This document shows, in pieces, positions 45,100 through 56,942 of a stretch of 64,000 nt of DNA. Source of the stretch: Phoma sp. XZ068 (lineage: Eukaryota > Ascomycota > Dothideomycetes > Pleosporales > Didymellaceae). Both the position numbers and the translations under genes were made by a program. Every line of letters begins with the position of its first letter. Position 1 is the stretch's first letter. The DNA is taken from NCBI GenBank assembly GCA_004835665.1, contig RBKR01000001.1:2542001-2606000 (forward strand). The letters are read 5' to 3'. Below the pieces are notes generated by a model. The model searched no databases and was not told the DNA's origin. It was given only the letters and a program-made list of their open reading frames with translations.

Positions 45100-46827
45100 G
45101 AGCTGGTCTAAAATGGAGAGTCTACGATGATACCCCGCATGAAAGGATGGCAGTCGCAGCCAGTGCTCGGCAATGGAATGCGGATTTGATGAGCAAGACA
45201 GGCGACGACAGAAGATAGAGATGGTATTTGCCCTGGAAATTGTAATTGATACTCTGGTAGTTGAAGATGGTTGCGGTACATACTTATGACGAATCAAAAT
45301 TAAATTATATATTTTGATAGATTACTTCCGATTATCCAAAAGGAGAGCGAAGAGCCTTCGGTACAGCTAGCTTCGCTCGGTGCTTCATTAGGTAGCTTCT
45401 TAGCTTTCTCGTTAAAGCTTTGTAAGCTAACGTATATTGTTATCCTACTCTTCATCTACGAAATGCAAAACACAGGGCACCTCGGCACCGCACCGTTTTC
45501 ATCACTCCAGCTAAACCTGAAAGACTCGCCCTTAGCTGTACGAGCCCTCGCCAGATAGTTTATCTACCTCATAACATCGTAAATGCTAAGCTTCGACGCT
45601 TTGTTTAGTGAAACTTATCATCAACTCGACACCGTTTCACTGAACGGAAGTCAGGCACTGTGTCGCTCTTGGAGCGGAACCGAATTCCTATGCCATCTCT
45701 GGTAGCCACCCAAATGCGAAAACTATCCTTGTTCGCTTATGAAGTTGGGTTGGCAAAGTCCCACTTGTGAAGATAATGCGCGTCTCGGTTGGCAGCGAAC
45801 TGAGCCAGTTCCGGATCTGTACCAGACACAAAAAACAATGTAAAACCTCACGCGTGATTGTTGAGAATGATACAACAAAGGGACTAAGCATGGTCACTCA
45901 ATAACGGCTAGAGCATTCCATCGTAGGCGGGCTTTCCTTCGTTGGTACGTCGCGGATGAATTGGTTGTTGGGAAGTGATTCGCTTCACTCCAGAGATTAT
46001 GAGGCGAAAACCAGCCAAACTAGCAAATGAAGTCAAGTACAGACTCGAAGCTACTTGAGTAGAGTGTGCAGTTGTGTATCTTTTTCAAGGGGAATACGCA
46101 AGAGTTCAGTGTCGCACTTGTGCGATGAGGGAACCCTTGCAGGCTCCTCCAGCACCGAATGATCTCATTTCCTCAACCACTCTGCAAATTTTCTACAACA
46201 AAAATCCTACGTCCGAGTACGATGACGGAGGTTTTCGGTATGTGGAGGCTCAACTGCTAAAGCACAGACATGCGGCTCTGTTGGTGTTGTGTCGCGCGGC
46301 CGCCGGGCGAGTTCGGGTGTTCTCGGCTGGTGCAACGGATATTGGTTTGGGCGGACAGACCACCACTGTCAGGAGAGAATCTGACGTTGCGCGACGTCAG
46401 GGATGCAGCGGAAAAGCAAAACGGATATGCAGGGTGAGATCAGAAACAACGGGAAATCCTCAAGGAAAATTGAAAATGGCTGTTAAGATGTTTTGTATTG
46501 AACATATGGGATAATCTGCTATGAATTGATAGCTTTCGTAACTTCGTAGCTGTCATGTAAACAGTCTCACTTTCATTCTGTTCCGTTCTTCCTCCTCGCA
46601 TGCAAATTGCATATCTTCTTCCACCATCACTTCTCGAGGGGTAGGTATTGAGCGTCTGGGTGTTTATAGCGACGGTCTTCTCGTCCCCGGCGGTGTGACT
46701 TGCAGCGTCTTGCGCGCGTTGTATCCTTCCTCATCGTGACCTGACCTCTCGGAAAGCGTCGCGTGTAGCTTCTTCAGCGTCAAGCTGGTGGCTGAGCGTC
46801 TCAAATCATACACCTTCTGGGATGTAA
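45100..46827. other. Intergenic region, cupredoxin to 178-aa protein gene
   Basis: About 1.7 kb. Near 45360-45430 there is a run of related AGCTT/TAGCTT words. A 146-codon frame at 46074-46514 on the plus strand lacks any recognisable domain and is not called. Confidence 0.4.
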
Positions 46828-47364
46828 TCACTGGACTTCGTAGATTTCCATAGCTCTTTCTAGGTCCTTCAGGCTGCTCCTGTCTCCATAGGCCGCCTCA
46901 AGTGCTGCGTTCCTGTCCTTCTGACTTGTAGCGCGAGTCTCCATACCGGCAATAGCCCGTTCCATATCCTCAAGACTGGATCGCTCGCCGTAGAGATCCA
47001 TGAGCGCCTGGTTCTTCTGCTCCTGAGTGAGCTCGACTGGTACGTGGACAGCACGGTTGGACTCGTTTAGTGCAGTGGTGATGCTGTAGCCAATGTGACG
47101 ATTTGCGGCATCAAGTGTGACAGAGCGTGGCTTCGGCTCTGTAGGAGGTAGGTACAGGCTGGTTGGGATGTACATCATGCCCACAGCGGCGACAGCCATG
47201 GAGGGAAGGTACCATTTGGCGATCCTTCCAAGCTTGGGAACAGCCTTGGAGGCTGCTGCTAGTTCCTCAGCTGTGACATCGCCAATAGCCATAGCATTGG
47301 GAGATCGTGCCGATGTGGTAAAGAGCCTCTGTCGGAGAAGTGGTGTGAATCGTGAAAAGGACAT
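46828..47364 (-). CDS. Small predicted mitochondrial protein with tandem C-terminal motif
   Basis: A single exon of 178 aa that I do not recognise. The start is basic and Ser/Arg/Phe-rich (MSFSRFTPLLRQRLFTTSAR), typical of a mitochondrial presequence. One hydrophobic segment, about residues 53-73 (YLPSMAVAAVGMMYIPTSLYL), may be a membrane anchor. The C-terminal region carries two copies of a 14-residue motif: YGERSSLEDMERAI and YGDRSSLKDLERAM, about 40 residues apart, each preceded by an Ala-rich helix. Intact frame, sensible start context and internal repeat argue that it is real. It is probably a lineage-specific inner-membrane or intermembrane-space protein; function unknown. Confidence 0.72.
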   Translation of the reverse strand: MSFSRFTPLLRQRLFTTSARSPNAMAIGDVTAEELAAASKAVPKLGRIAKWYLPSMAVAAVGMMYIPTSLYLPPTEPKPRSVTLDAANRHIGYSITTALNESNRAVHVPVELTQEQKNQALMDLYGERSSLEDMERAIAGMETRATSQKDRNAALEAAYGDRSSLKDLERAMEIYEVQ

Positions 47365-50300
47365 TGTTACGAGAGCGGTTGTTTGCGGATTGGTTCGGAG
47401 GTTGATGATCGAGGCCAGTGTCGCTTTGGATTTGTGTATGAGTTGAATTTCGTTCTGTTAAATCCTTTAGGCTTTAGCCAAGAATCAGGTAACTGTGTCG
47501 AATGTCAAGTGTGGTGTCTGATGGTCTGATGGTTGCTTGAAACAAGTTGTCCCTCAAAATCATCCAAGCAGCGGAGATGTTTGGAAGTATATACTGCAGC
47601 CTTGTGCGGGGAAGCGTATGTCACCAGTAGGCTGTGCGATGGTCTCTCCACCCAGGTTCATCTCCGCGTGCCAGAGTGTCAGGCCACGAATCACAGTACC
47701 CGACGTCACGCGAGAATGTATCGGATTGGCCAGATCACCGCATTTGGAACGCGGAGAAGCGTCACAGCCTCCACGCCCAGGCACCTCAAGCTACCCGCGC
47801 GTACCTTCTTGTGCCCTGACGTAGAGCTTCGATGAATGTGCTGCTTCTCGGCCGCGCAGATGTTGCGTCTACTGCAACGGCGCTGTCTTGCGGCGGCCTT
47901 CAAAAAGGGTCTGGCTGACTCGGCAGGCGCGGCCGCTTAACGTGTTTGAGCATAGGAGAGATGGGGGTAAACCAGGTGAGGCAAGGTGGAGTTTGGAAAA
48001 GGTTAGCTGATCGTGGAGTGAGCGGGCGTTCCAAGAGGGAAGGGATCGTTATGTCAGCCAACATCTGCATGGTTTGACCGGAAGCCCTGCTTCACGGACA
48101 TGCAACACGATGTCAATATCATCGATTTCTCCACCTCTACCATCGTCATTGCACTCCACCACGTTTCAAGCAGTATGCTCATTTTTCCATACTTGAACTT
48201 CTTCACTTCCCGGTCTTTGAGGGGTCGACGTCATGGTGCGGCCTGAGTCGGCCTACGCTCGGCACACACTCGAGTTCCAACTTCCCCAGATTACTTCGGC
48301 GGCTCGTTCGATCCTACCCCGAGTGGCCGGCATGTCTCGTCGGCAGCGCTCCTTTCACGTGCCAGGTCAAGCACATTTCAACCGATGTTCCATGCCGGCC
48401 AATGAGGTCGAGCAGACGTCCTGGCTTTTGCACAGGAAGGTTAAGCGGCCAGTTCGGCCACAGACCAATCTCCGAGCCAGATTGTCGAAGTGCTCAAGGC
48501 TTGTGTAGCTCTACAACCGCATCCGCGGCCTAAGCTCGCACGGAGAAATGGAAGAGGATCGTGCGACTGCCATGTTGGTCCAGTGGTCACTCGAAGCAGC
48601 CTGCAAATCTGCCATGCAAATTCTCCTTCAGTGAATGCAACACAACGGCAGGACCCAGCGCGGATCAACGTTTAGAACGCATCCCCCACTTTCCGGAAGG
48701 CGAGGTTGTGTCGAACAGGAAGCACAGGAACAGCAGAGCCAAAAAAGAAAGCCTGAAGTAAACATGCATGCACTGCTGTGTTCAAGACTTTATATCTACG
48801 CCGTTAGCTCAAGCACGTCGCTTCCTTACCGCGCACTTGTTTGGACATCAGTCAAGGTTGAGTAAGTGTCTGTTTCAACTCAGCTGATTCAGCTATCAGG
48901 AAGTCCGTACAGCGTACTGAGCTTCTGGTCAATCCAAGTACATCAGACCGATTACGTCTCAATGCGTGACCACCCAACTTAGCGGGATCCATTAGAGGGT
49001 ACAACCATTACCACTTCACTCTTGCCGGGCGCGAAGCAGTATTCGCATACCAGACTGCTTAACTCGCTTCAATACAGCACGATGACGAAGACCATCGATA
49101 CTGCGACCGAGCGCATTACCAATATCGATGAACAGTCGTCTGCTTAAGTGATTGTCCTTGGGGTGGCGACCAAGATCGGAGGAGACTCACTACTTCTTCT
49201 CGTTGAAGCTTTCGACCTCGAGTCTACAATATTGCGCAGGGAAGGTCTGCCATGATGTTCGATGCCTCAGCCATTGCTGGCAGCTTGTTTTGGGAGCTAT
49301 ATTGCCGACCGAGGCCTCAATGATGTTGTCTAATCCAGGGTCAACAATACTCAAAACGCCGTATTGCTCGAGTTCTCCGATTTCACCCAGTAATGGCATA
49401 TTCAACGATGCTTTGCGCCCTCCCTTGTCAATCCTGGAGATCACTAAATGCTTTCAAGCGTACTTTGTACTGGTACTGGCCTGCTGTCCACATGGAATCC
49501 TTACATGTACGCTTTTGGATAAAACTCCATGGCTCTGCAGTCCCGACATGCCCTCGAGCAAGAACGATGAGAACTTGCAAGGGCAAATAGGAGATGGGTT
49601 TACTCGTGCACATATTGCATCGCTCAAAACCTCACTTGCAACCGGATCTAAGCCAATGCATCTTGCTCCGACTCTGTTCGCTGCCGGGTTCCGGCCTATC
49701 TATGGGCTGATATACAAGTCGTTTTTATTTGCTGATAAGACGTGATAGCCATGCGCACCAGTGAGTAGCGCTTCCAAGCTTCAATTCAAAGCAGGCGAAA
49801 CAAGCTGCCTTTTTGGTTTAAGCTCAAAGCTTGGCATTTTGGGATTCGCCCCTGGCAACTCGGTACGGCCCGGCAGGTACAGACTCCTGGCGGCAAGTCA
49901 CCTCAAAAGTTGGATTTCACGCCAATAGCGCTTTCGAAATGGAAAGAGGTTCGGCTGCCAAGCGAGACACTAATACGCAAATGGGCACCAAGACTGACGG
50001 CGCCCTCTTCTTCATCCATCGCCCCAACGCGTGTCCCGAGTACCGCCAGCGTGATGTCCACGGCTAGTGGCATCATTCGCTTAGCAGTAGGATCAGCCAT
50101 GACGTTACTACATCTGTATACTGTCCAAGAAAGCGCTACGATGCCGGCCTTTCGAGAACCTCGTTAGTTTTGGGATCAACACTTCGCTTGAGAGGAGGGT
50201 TTCAATGTGTACCTATGGAATACAGGATGTTGCTTCTTGGTACAGCAGACCTAAGCCCTAGAGGCGAGCCAGAAGGACAAAGTGAGCAGGTGTTGAGAAC

Positions 50301-51125
50301 GAGGCGCCACAGGATCGTCGACTCTCAGCTCTGGCGCAACCCTACAATTTCTGGGCATTGATAAACTGAATCATGCAGCCAACAGCTCGTACACGTTCAC
50401 CAGGGCAGTAATGCCCGTCCTCACTTGTTGTCAGCATCGCCGGCTGCCGTTGAACATTGACTACCATGCAATCTGACTTGAGCGCAAGACCGACCACTGA
50501 GCAAGTAGGTGCTCATTTTGTCTGTCTTCGGCGTCGTTTACCTACTACACCACCAATCAGAAACAGCAGCCAAACGCCTCAGCACCCTAATCCCCCCTTC
50601 ACTTTCTCCTTGGTATGACACATGACCGCGTGAAACGCCCCAGTTTCCTGCCTTCTTTCTTGAAGGTCTTGTCGCCGGTATTTGAGCTTGGCACGGATCT
50701 ACCCCCTGTAAAACTAGATTAAAAGCCGTCCCGATGTGGCAGGTGTCAGCCTGACCAGGGTGGTTACCAAAGTCAACGTCCAAGAATGATAGCAACAACA
50801 CTATCACGACGCGGAGGAGATCCCACTCTACGGTCTTGGAATTGGCGCTATAGTATTGGGCGATTGCTCAAGATGACACTATGTTGGATTTGGGACTGAT
50901 GATTTCCGTCCACCTTCTCAATCGAGAAAGCCGTTGGATCTCCACACGATGGTGATTCTAATGGCATCATAGTGCAAGCGAATGGTGATAACAGAGTCAT
51001 TTGAACTGGTTCGCAGTAAAGTATATAAAGCAGAGCAAAGGCCGGCTTACAATCATCATCCAAGCATCAGCCTTCAGTCGCTTCTTCTACCGGTCTACAC
51101 TCACAATCTTTGAGTACTTCTCAAG
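47365..51125. other. 3.8-kb gene-poor region
   Basis: No gene supported. Several short open frames (for example 49152-49745 plus, 50538-50807 minus) have no domain, no convincing splice pattern and unusual amino-acid mixtures. The last 100 bp carry the subtilase promoter. Possibly decayed sequence. Confidence 0.45.
51022..51029 (+). promoter_or_regulatory. TATA box of subtilase gene
   Basis: TATATAAA lies about 100 bp before the ATG at 51126, a good distance for a fungal TATA promoter. Confidence 0.55.
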
Positions 51126-52431
51126 ATGATCAACGTTCGCAATATCGCAGTCTTGCTTGGAGCTCTGCTCCCAGCTGTCCTCGCAGCTCCCGCTCCCATC
51201 ACCAAGAAGAACGATATCATTCCCGGAAAGTTCATCGTCACTCTCAAGCCTGGTGTTGATGCTGCTGCCGCCGAGTCCCATCTTACCTGGGTCAACGATG
51301 TTCACAAGCGCAGCCTGAAGCGTAACACCGCCGGTATCGAGAAGAAGTACGAGATCAAGGACTGGAAGGCTTATGCTGGAGAGTTCGATGATGCTACCAT
51401 CGCTGAGATCAAGGCTAGCCCTGATGTAAGCACTGAACGTCCATAGCACGGACGTAACCATGCATACTGACAATCAATAGGTTGCCCTTGTCGAGCCCGA
51501 CACAGTTGCCTACCTCTACTATGACGTTGAGGAGGTCCACGACGACAAGCTTGAGAAGAAGGCTTTGACAACCCAGTCTGGTGCTACCTGGGGTCTTGGT
51601 GCTATCAGCCACCGCTCGGCTGCCTCCACCTCGTACATCTACGACACCACTGCTGGAGAGAACACATACGCCTACGTCGTTGACTCTGGTATCATCATCG
51701 CCCACAACCAGTTCGGTGGCCGTGCTACTCTCGGTTACAACGCCGTTGGCGGAACCCACACCGACACGCTCGGCCACGGCACCCACGTCGCTGGTACCAT
51801 TGGTGGCTCCACCTACGGCGTTGCCAAGAAGACCAACCTGATCTCCGTCAAGGTCTTCGAGGGCCGCACTGGAACCACCTCTACTATCCTCGCCGGTTTC
51901 AACTGGGCCGTCAGCGACATCACCTCCAAGAGCCGTGCCGGCCGCTCCGTCGTCAACCTGTCTCTCGGTGGCCAAGCCTCCACCACCTGGACCAACGCCA
52001 TCCAGGCCGCCTACACCCAGGGTGTCCTCTCCGTCGTCGCCGCCGGCAACGGAGACGCGAACGGCACCCCCCTCCCCGTCTCTGGCCAGTCCCCCGCCAA
52101 CGCCCCCAACGCCATCACTGTCTCCGCCTCCGACTCCAGCAACCGCGTCGCCTCATTCGCCAACTACGGCGCCGGCGTCGACATCTTCGCCCCTGGCGTC
52201 GGCGTCCTCTCTTCCTACATTGGCAGCAACACCGCCACTGCTTCGCTCAGCGGTACCTCCATGGCTACCCCCCACGTTGTCGGTCTCGCTCTCTACCTCC
52301 AGGCTCTTGAGGGTCTGACCACCCCTGCTTCCATCACCTCCCGCATCAAGGCTCTTGGTGTTTCGGGCCGCATCACTGGCTCCCTGAGCGGCAGCCCCAA
52401 CCTGTTCGCCTACAACGGCAACGGCGCCTAA
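51126..52431 (+). CDS. Secreted subtilisin-like serine protease (S8, proteinase K type)
   Basis: Exons 51126-51425 and 51481-52431, with a 55-nt intron, give 416 aa. A signal peptide covers about residues 1-20. An inhibitor I9 propeptide follows (from IIPGKFIVTLKPG to about residue 115), removed on activation. The catalytic triad is visible: Asp168 in VVDSGI, His199 in GHGTHVAG and Ser360 in GTSMATPHV; the oxyanion Asn lies in the AAGNGD block. Spacing fits proteinase K. It is an extracellular alkaline protease for protein breakdown outside the cell. Start and intron are clear; the gene looks intact. Codon choice is C-rich in the second exon. Confidence 0.96.
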
Positions 52432-52834
52432 ATGTTTAGCGCTGTGGGAATGAGTGGGATAGATACTTGAGGGAAGGGAATGGATTTGATGATTGATGAC
52501 TCGGTGGATAGAAGCATAGATGGCAAAATTTGGAGGATTAGGTTCCTTTCCAGTTTTTGTAGTGTTGAATCTATCTGTGGATTTGAGTATTTTCTTCGCC
52601 AAACTTTGAGTGATTGTGATTGTTGAAGTCTGTCTTGACAGAATATAGGGCTTTTGTGATACTCGTGCTAACTTTATCATGGTCGAACCTCCTAATTCGC
52701 AGGACGACATCTACTGAGGTTCGAGACTAGGCACGACGTCCTTGTCTTGCAATCAAATACAAATTGTATGTTGGAAGACATTGTCTAGATATAACTGCGT
52801 GCATACACATACATACAATTACAAACACCCTCCC
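52432..52834. terminator. Convergent 3' flank of subtilase and Tcd genes
   Basis: About 400 bp between two convergent stop codons. It should contain both polyadenylation regions. No gene. Confidence 0.4.
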
Positions 52835-54525
52835 TCATCTAAACCTCTCATACCTCTCCTCCTCCTCCAACCGCTTCTCCACCTTCGCAACCATCTCAGC
52901 ACCATATACATCCTCAACACTCTTCTCCCCCTTCAACACCTCCTTCTCATGCCGCGCAATCTCTTCCTTCGTCATGCACACCAGATCCCGCATCTGCAAG
53001 CGACTGCACTTCTGCCCGGGGGTGCTCGTATCCAGCATATCTTTCCCGGGCTTGCGCCACCTCGTCAGAAACAGGCGTGTGGACAGTCCGCTGATGACAC
53101 TGCGCGCATTGTATACTTCTTCGACGAGGTAGCCCACGTCGTCCTGGGTGATTGGGATTTTGAGGCCCTGGGCGGGTTCGCCGGTGATGTGGCGGGCGAG
53201 GCGCTCCTCGCTGCCTTGCAGGGCGCCGAGGATGCCGTCGTACATTTTGTCGCGGGATTTGCTGGGGAGGTATTCAGAGGGGTAGCCGGAGATGGTCAGG
53301 ATGACGTGGTTGGCGACGCTGAGGCCGAAGATGGCGGGCATGGTGCCGAGGACGGGGAGGATGCGGACGCGGAAGTCGGCCAGGACGCCAAGTTCGCCCA
53401 CGTTGCCCTTTTCGAATTCTTCTTGTTTGAGGGGCTGGAGTTCGGCTTTCCCGGGGCCGGGGCGTTCGGTCGAGTATACGACGGGGATGCCGGAGCTGAC
53501 GCCGAGAAGACGAAGTTTCCGGCGTGTGGACTTAGATAAGGGGTCGTCGGTGGACGTGCTGATGTCGCCAATGAAGAGCCGTGTGGGATCACTCTTGCAG
53601 CCTGCGCCCATGGAAGAGATGACCGGGATGGAGTTCTTGTGGCAGTAGTGGAGAAGCGCGACCTTGGAGTCAATGTTGTCGATTGCGTCGATGACAAAGT
53701 CTGGTGCCTGGCCCTTGAGAGGCGCCAGCTGAGTTGCGGCGCTCTGTGCGGAGAACAAGGCGTTTAGGCATTCGAAGTGTGTCCATGGCGTGATCTTCTC
53801 GAGGTGTCGACGTATACAGTGCACTTTGGGCGTTCCTACGTCGGAGAGTGTGGCTAGAGCGTGGCGATTCAGTGAAGATAAAGTGACTTGGTCAAAGTCA
53901 ATCAAGCGTATATTGGCGCATCCTGAGCGAGCAAGGGCGGCAGCTGCATGAGAACCAACACCGCCGCAGCCGACGACGATGATGAATGCGTTGCGGAGTT
54001 TTTCCAGGCCTGCGTCGCCGAGGAAGACGCGGTTGCGGGCCAGTTGCTCGAGGATCAGGTCGTCATCGTAGTCACCTTTGCGGGCGCGGGCTGCGAGGGC
54101 CATGGAACGTTCATCTTCTTTGGTGGGTTTGAAGACGGATGAGGCAGCGCCATATTCGGTGAGCTGGGTATGTTAGTCTTGAGATATTTGAGGTAGCTGG
54201 TGGGCACGTGAGCCCACAAGTCCCGATGAAGTGAGCGAACAAGTTTCGAAAAGAAATAACCATTACAGCACCGTGAAGATAGCACGGGACAGGACGTTTC
54301 CTCGAGTAGAGAGGTATATGCTGGCGGCAGTGAAATACTTACTCTTGTTGAATGATGGTCATCGGTTATATCTGGTATCGAGGCCTTCAAGTCGGCCACT
54401 CTGTACATGCGCTTCGCTTTCTGGAGACCGAGGATGGCGCTCGCAACGACTACTCCCGAGACCACTGCAGTGGTGACGAGTTGAGCATTGCGGCTCTCGG
54501 TCGCTCGAGATATCCACGAGGACAT
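52835..54525 (-). CDS. tRNA threonylcarbamoyladenosine dehydratase (Tcd/TcdA)
   Basis: Exons 54525-54343 and 54163-52835 give 503 aa; the intron is 179 nt, long for this window. Tcd enzymes use ATP to cyclise t6A at tRNA position 37 (ct6A); the yeast forms sit on the mitochondrial outer membrane. The first exon has a membrane segment at about residues 14-32 (VTTAVVSGVVVASAILGL), matching that placement. An E1-like ATP-binding Rossmann fold follows with VVGCGGVGSHAA near 124-135, the LIDFD motif and DAIDNIDSKVALLHYCH. The segment SSMGAGCKSDPTRL is typical of the TcdA group. The start is placed at MSSW; a Met seven codons upstream is also possible. The gene diverges from the NUC1-type gene. Confidence 0.92.
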
Positions 54526-54893
54526 CCCGACGGTGTGTAACAGCAATTGACCTTTTCACTTTCTTTTCACTACAATTCCATCTTTTTCTGGTAAAGCCAC
54601 AATGTTTTTCTACTGTTGCAATGCCGCTCGTGTGTAACTGATGACGAAAGAAGATGCGGCTCAAAGTTCAGATGTCGGTGTGGGACTAGAGCGAAAGAGG
54701 AAAGGTGGCTTCTGTAAATTCTACGGATGACCTCTCTCCAGTAGCCGCCAGCGAACGACTGGGGCACGATTCGACGCGTCTGAGACATTCTGCACGCGCA
54801 GTCTGGACAGGTGATTGCTCCTGTATGTGTATGTGCCCATAAGAGCGACCGTCGACCACCCACGCCCCTTTATCCTCGCATTCGTCCATCACC
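54526..54893. promoter_or_regulatory. Shared divergent upstream region, Tcd / NUC1
   Basis: 368 bp between two divergent start codons, both of genes with likely mitochondrial products. No clear TATA box. Confidence 0.45.
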
Positions 54894-55895
54894 ATGTCGA
54901 AGGTCACATTCGCAATCATTGCAGCAGGCGGTGCAGCAGCTGGCGCAGCAGCCACGGCCGCCTTCTACTCTTCCAAGAAGGAGAGTCTACCCACACCCAT
55001 CACCACAACCACCACAACTACCATCTCCGGCTCGCCACGACCAGCGCCTGTTCCCACCATTCCCTCCACACCTGCACCCGCCGCCGTGTACCGTACACCC
55101 CTCGTCGACCCGAACGGCCTCTTCCAGTATGGCTTCCCTGGCCCAGTCAACGACCTCCGCCCGGCGGCCTCGCTGACGTCGTCGTACGACCGCGAGCGCC
55201 GCAACCCAGCGTGGGTGGCCGAGCACATCACACCGCAGTCGCTGGCAAACAGCAACGCAGACCGCAAGCACAGCGTGTTCGTGGAAGACATCACAATCCC
55301 AGAGAAGTTCCGCGCAAAGCTCAAGGACTACTTCCGCTCGGGCTACGACCGCGGCCACCAGGTACCCGCCGCCGACGCGAAATGGAGCCAGGAGGCCATG
55401 GACGACACCTTTGCGCTGAGCAACATGTGCCCGCAGGTCGGCGACGGATTCAACCGCGACTACTGGGCGCACTTTGAGGACTTTTGCCGCAGGCTGACGC
55501 ACACGTATCCCAGCGTGCGCATCGTGACAGGCCCGTTGTATCTGCCCAAGCGCGAGGCAGACGGCAAGTGGCGCGTGTCGTACGAGATGATTGGGAATCC
55601 GCCCAACGTTGCCGTGCCGACGCACTTTTACAAGGTCATCTTCGCCGAGGACGGGAGTGTTGGGGGGAAGGTAGCGCTCGGCGCCTTTGTGCTGCCGAAT
55701 GCGCGCATCGACAACAAGAAGCCGCTGACGGACTTTGAGGTTCCTGTGGAAGCTGTCGAGAGGGCGAGCGGGCTGGAGTTTGCGACCAAGCTGGACCCGG
55801 CGCGCAGGAAGAGGCTGTGCCAGGAGGTCAGCTGTTCGGTGATTATCAAGGAGTATGCGCAGAGGCAAAAGGCGTTTGTCAAGCCTACAGCATAA
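54894..55895 (+). CDS. NUC1: Mitochondrial DNA/RNA non-specific nuclease (NUC1/EndoG)
   Basis: A single exon of 333 aa. These nucleases cut DNA and RNA; in fungi they lie in mitochondria and act in recombination, mtDNA turnover and death-associated DNA breakdown. The N-terminus has an Ala/Gly-rich hydrophobic anchor at about residues 5-24, then a Thr/Pro-rich linker. The domain starts near residue 80 with a QYGFPGP block. The active site DRGH is at about residues 152-155, inside YDRGHQVPAAD, with His155 as general base. The metal-binding Asn is in the FNRDYW segment. Length is near that of yeast Nuc1 (329). No intron is needed. Confidence 0.95.
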   Translation: MSKVTFAIIAAGGAAAGAAATAAFYSSKKESLPTPITTTTTTTISGSPRPAPVPTIPSTPAPAAVYRTPLVDPNGLFQYGFPGPVNDLRPAASLTSSYDRERRNPAWVAEHITPQSLANSNADRKHSVFVEDITIPEKFRAKLKDYFRSGYDRGHQVPAADAKWSQEAMDDTFALSNMCPQVGDGFNRDYWAHFEDFCRRLTHTYPSVRIVTGPLYLPKREADGKWRVSYEMIGNPPNVAVPTHFYKVIFAEDGSVGGKVALGAFVLPNARIDNKKPLTDFEVPVEAVERASGLEFATKLDPARRKRLCQEVSCSVIIKEYAQRQKAFVKPTA

Positions 55896-56234
55896 GAACG
55901 GTATGTCGACATGAACGATAAATGTCGGAAGAGTGAGCTCTTAGGCAAGCATATGCATAGCGTGTGTATTTTGGATGTACATGATGATTACAAGTGTTGT
56001 ATATCATGTTTGATTTTGGGTGTACATGAAGAGTATCCAGGTGTATATCATGTTTTGGTACATAGCCTTTGTTGATTGTACAATATGATACATCTGTCTG
56101 AGCGCAGTGCTCCAGACTACATTCCCAATCTCCAAATGACCTTATTCTCTCATACGAGAACGTCAATCGTCTTCATACAGCAACGTCAATCATCAATCCC
56201 CCCGTATACTCCTCACCATCTGATCCTTATCGGT
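55896..56234. other. Convergent intergenic region, NUC1 to Tim13
   Basis: 339 bp between two 3' ends. Several TGTACATGA/GTATATCATG-like words recur near 55975-56055. No gene. Confidence 0.4.
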
Positions 56235-56542
56235 TCACAGACTCAATCCACCGGCCGCACTCTCCTTTTGTATCCGTGCAACATACTGCTTGCTGACCGT
56301 GTTCCAGGCGCTCATGTACTTTTCCATGCACGACTTGAAGCAGCCCTCTTCGCCGCTGGAGAGCGAGGTGCCGGGCTTGGGGACGCAGCGCTCGAAGCAG
56401 TGTTCGTTGAGTTTCTGAAGGTGTTAGACAGATATATGGATACTGGGAGTGGGATTCTTACCTCAACCAGCATGCGCGCGTTCTGCATGGCGGCTTCCTG
56501 CTGCACCTGGCGCATGATTTGCATTTTGCTGTCGTCGGCCAT
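56235..56542 (-). CDS. TIM13: Tim13, small Tim chaperone of the intermembrane space
   Basis: Exons 56542-56462 and 56414-56235, with a 47-nt intron, give 86 aa. Tim13 pairs with Tim8 and escorts hydrophobic precursors such as Tim23 across the intermembrane space to the TIM22 complex. The twin CX3C motif is exact: Cys33 and 37, then Cys52 and 56, with 14 residues between, forming two disulfides via Mia40. MEKYMSAWNTVSKQYVARIQ is the Tim13-type ending. Tim8, Tim9 and Tim10 share the twin motif, but the sequence around it is closest to Tim13. Confidence 0.93.
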
Positions 56543-56942
56543 TGTGAGGTGTGTTGGGCGTGCGAGTGTTGTGGATTGTACAAGTGACTGTGTGCTGTGC
56601 AGCAGTGCGTGGTCGTCAGAAAGTGTAGATAGAAAGTCGGTGGTCAAAAAAGTTGACTGTCGACGTCAAGAGCTCCTCGGGCTTGTCGGTAGCGCGCCGC
56701 TGGACCCCTGCTCCGCGCGTGGAAAGGCCACTCATCACAAGCATCCTCCGCCAACTTGCCCTCCTGTGCGCCGCCCACACCGGCCTTTTTCTTCTTCTCC
56801 GCCCGCTGTTTGTTTCTCCCGGAGCCAATTGCTGGAGCACCGGCTGCGTTCCTTCCTTGCGCCCACCCACCTGCCTCCGATTCCCTGCGACCGGAGCTCG
56901 ATAGCTTGAGTGGTCTCAGACGACCGAGGACGCTGTGCGACC
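56543..56942. promoter_or_regulatory. Shared divergent upstream region, Tim13 / L-type lectin
   Basis: 400 bp between divergent start codons, C-rich towards the lectin gene. It should hold both promoters; no distinct element was recognised. Confidence 0.4.

Noticed and set aside
46074..46514. 146-codon frame downstream of the cupredoxin gene
   Set aside because: No signal peptide or domain, and no conserved-looking blocks; treated as chance.
49152..49745. 197-codon plus-strand frame in the 47-51 kb gap
   Set aside because: No domain, odd composition and no sensible splice partners. The minus strand of the same stretch is also unrecognisable.
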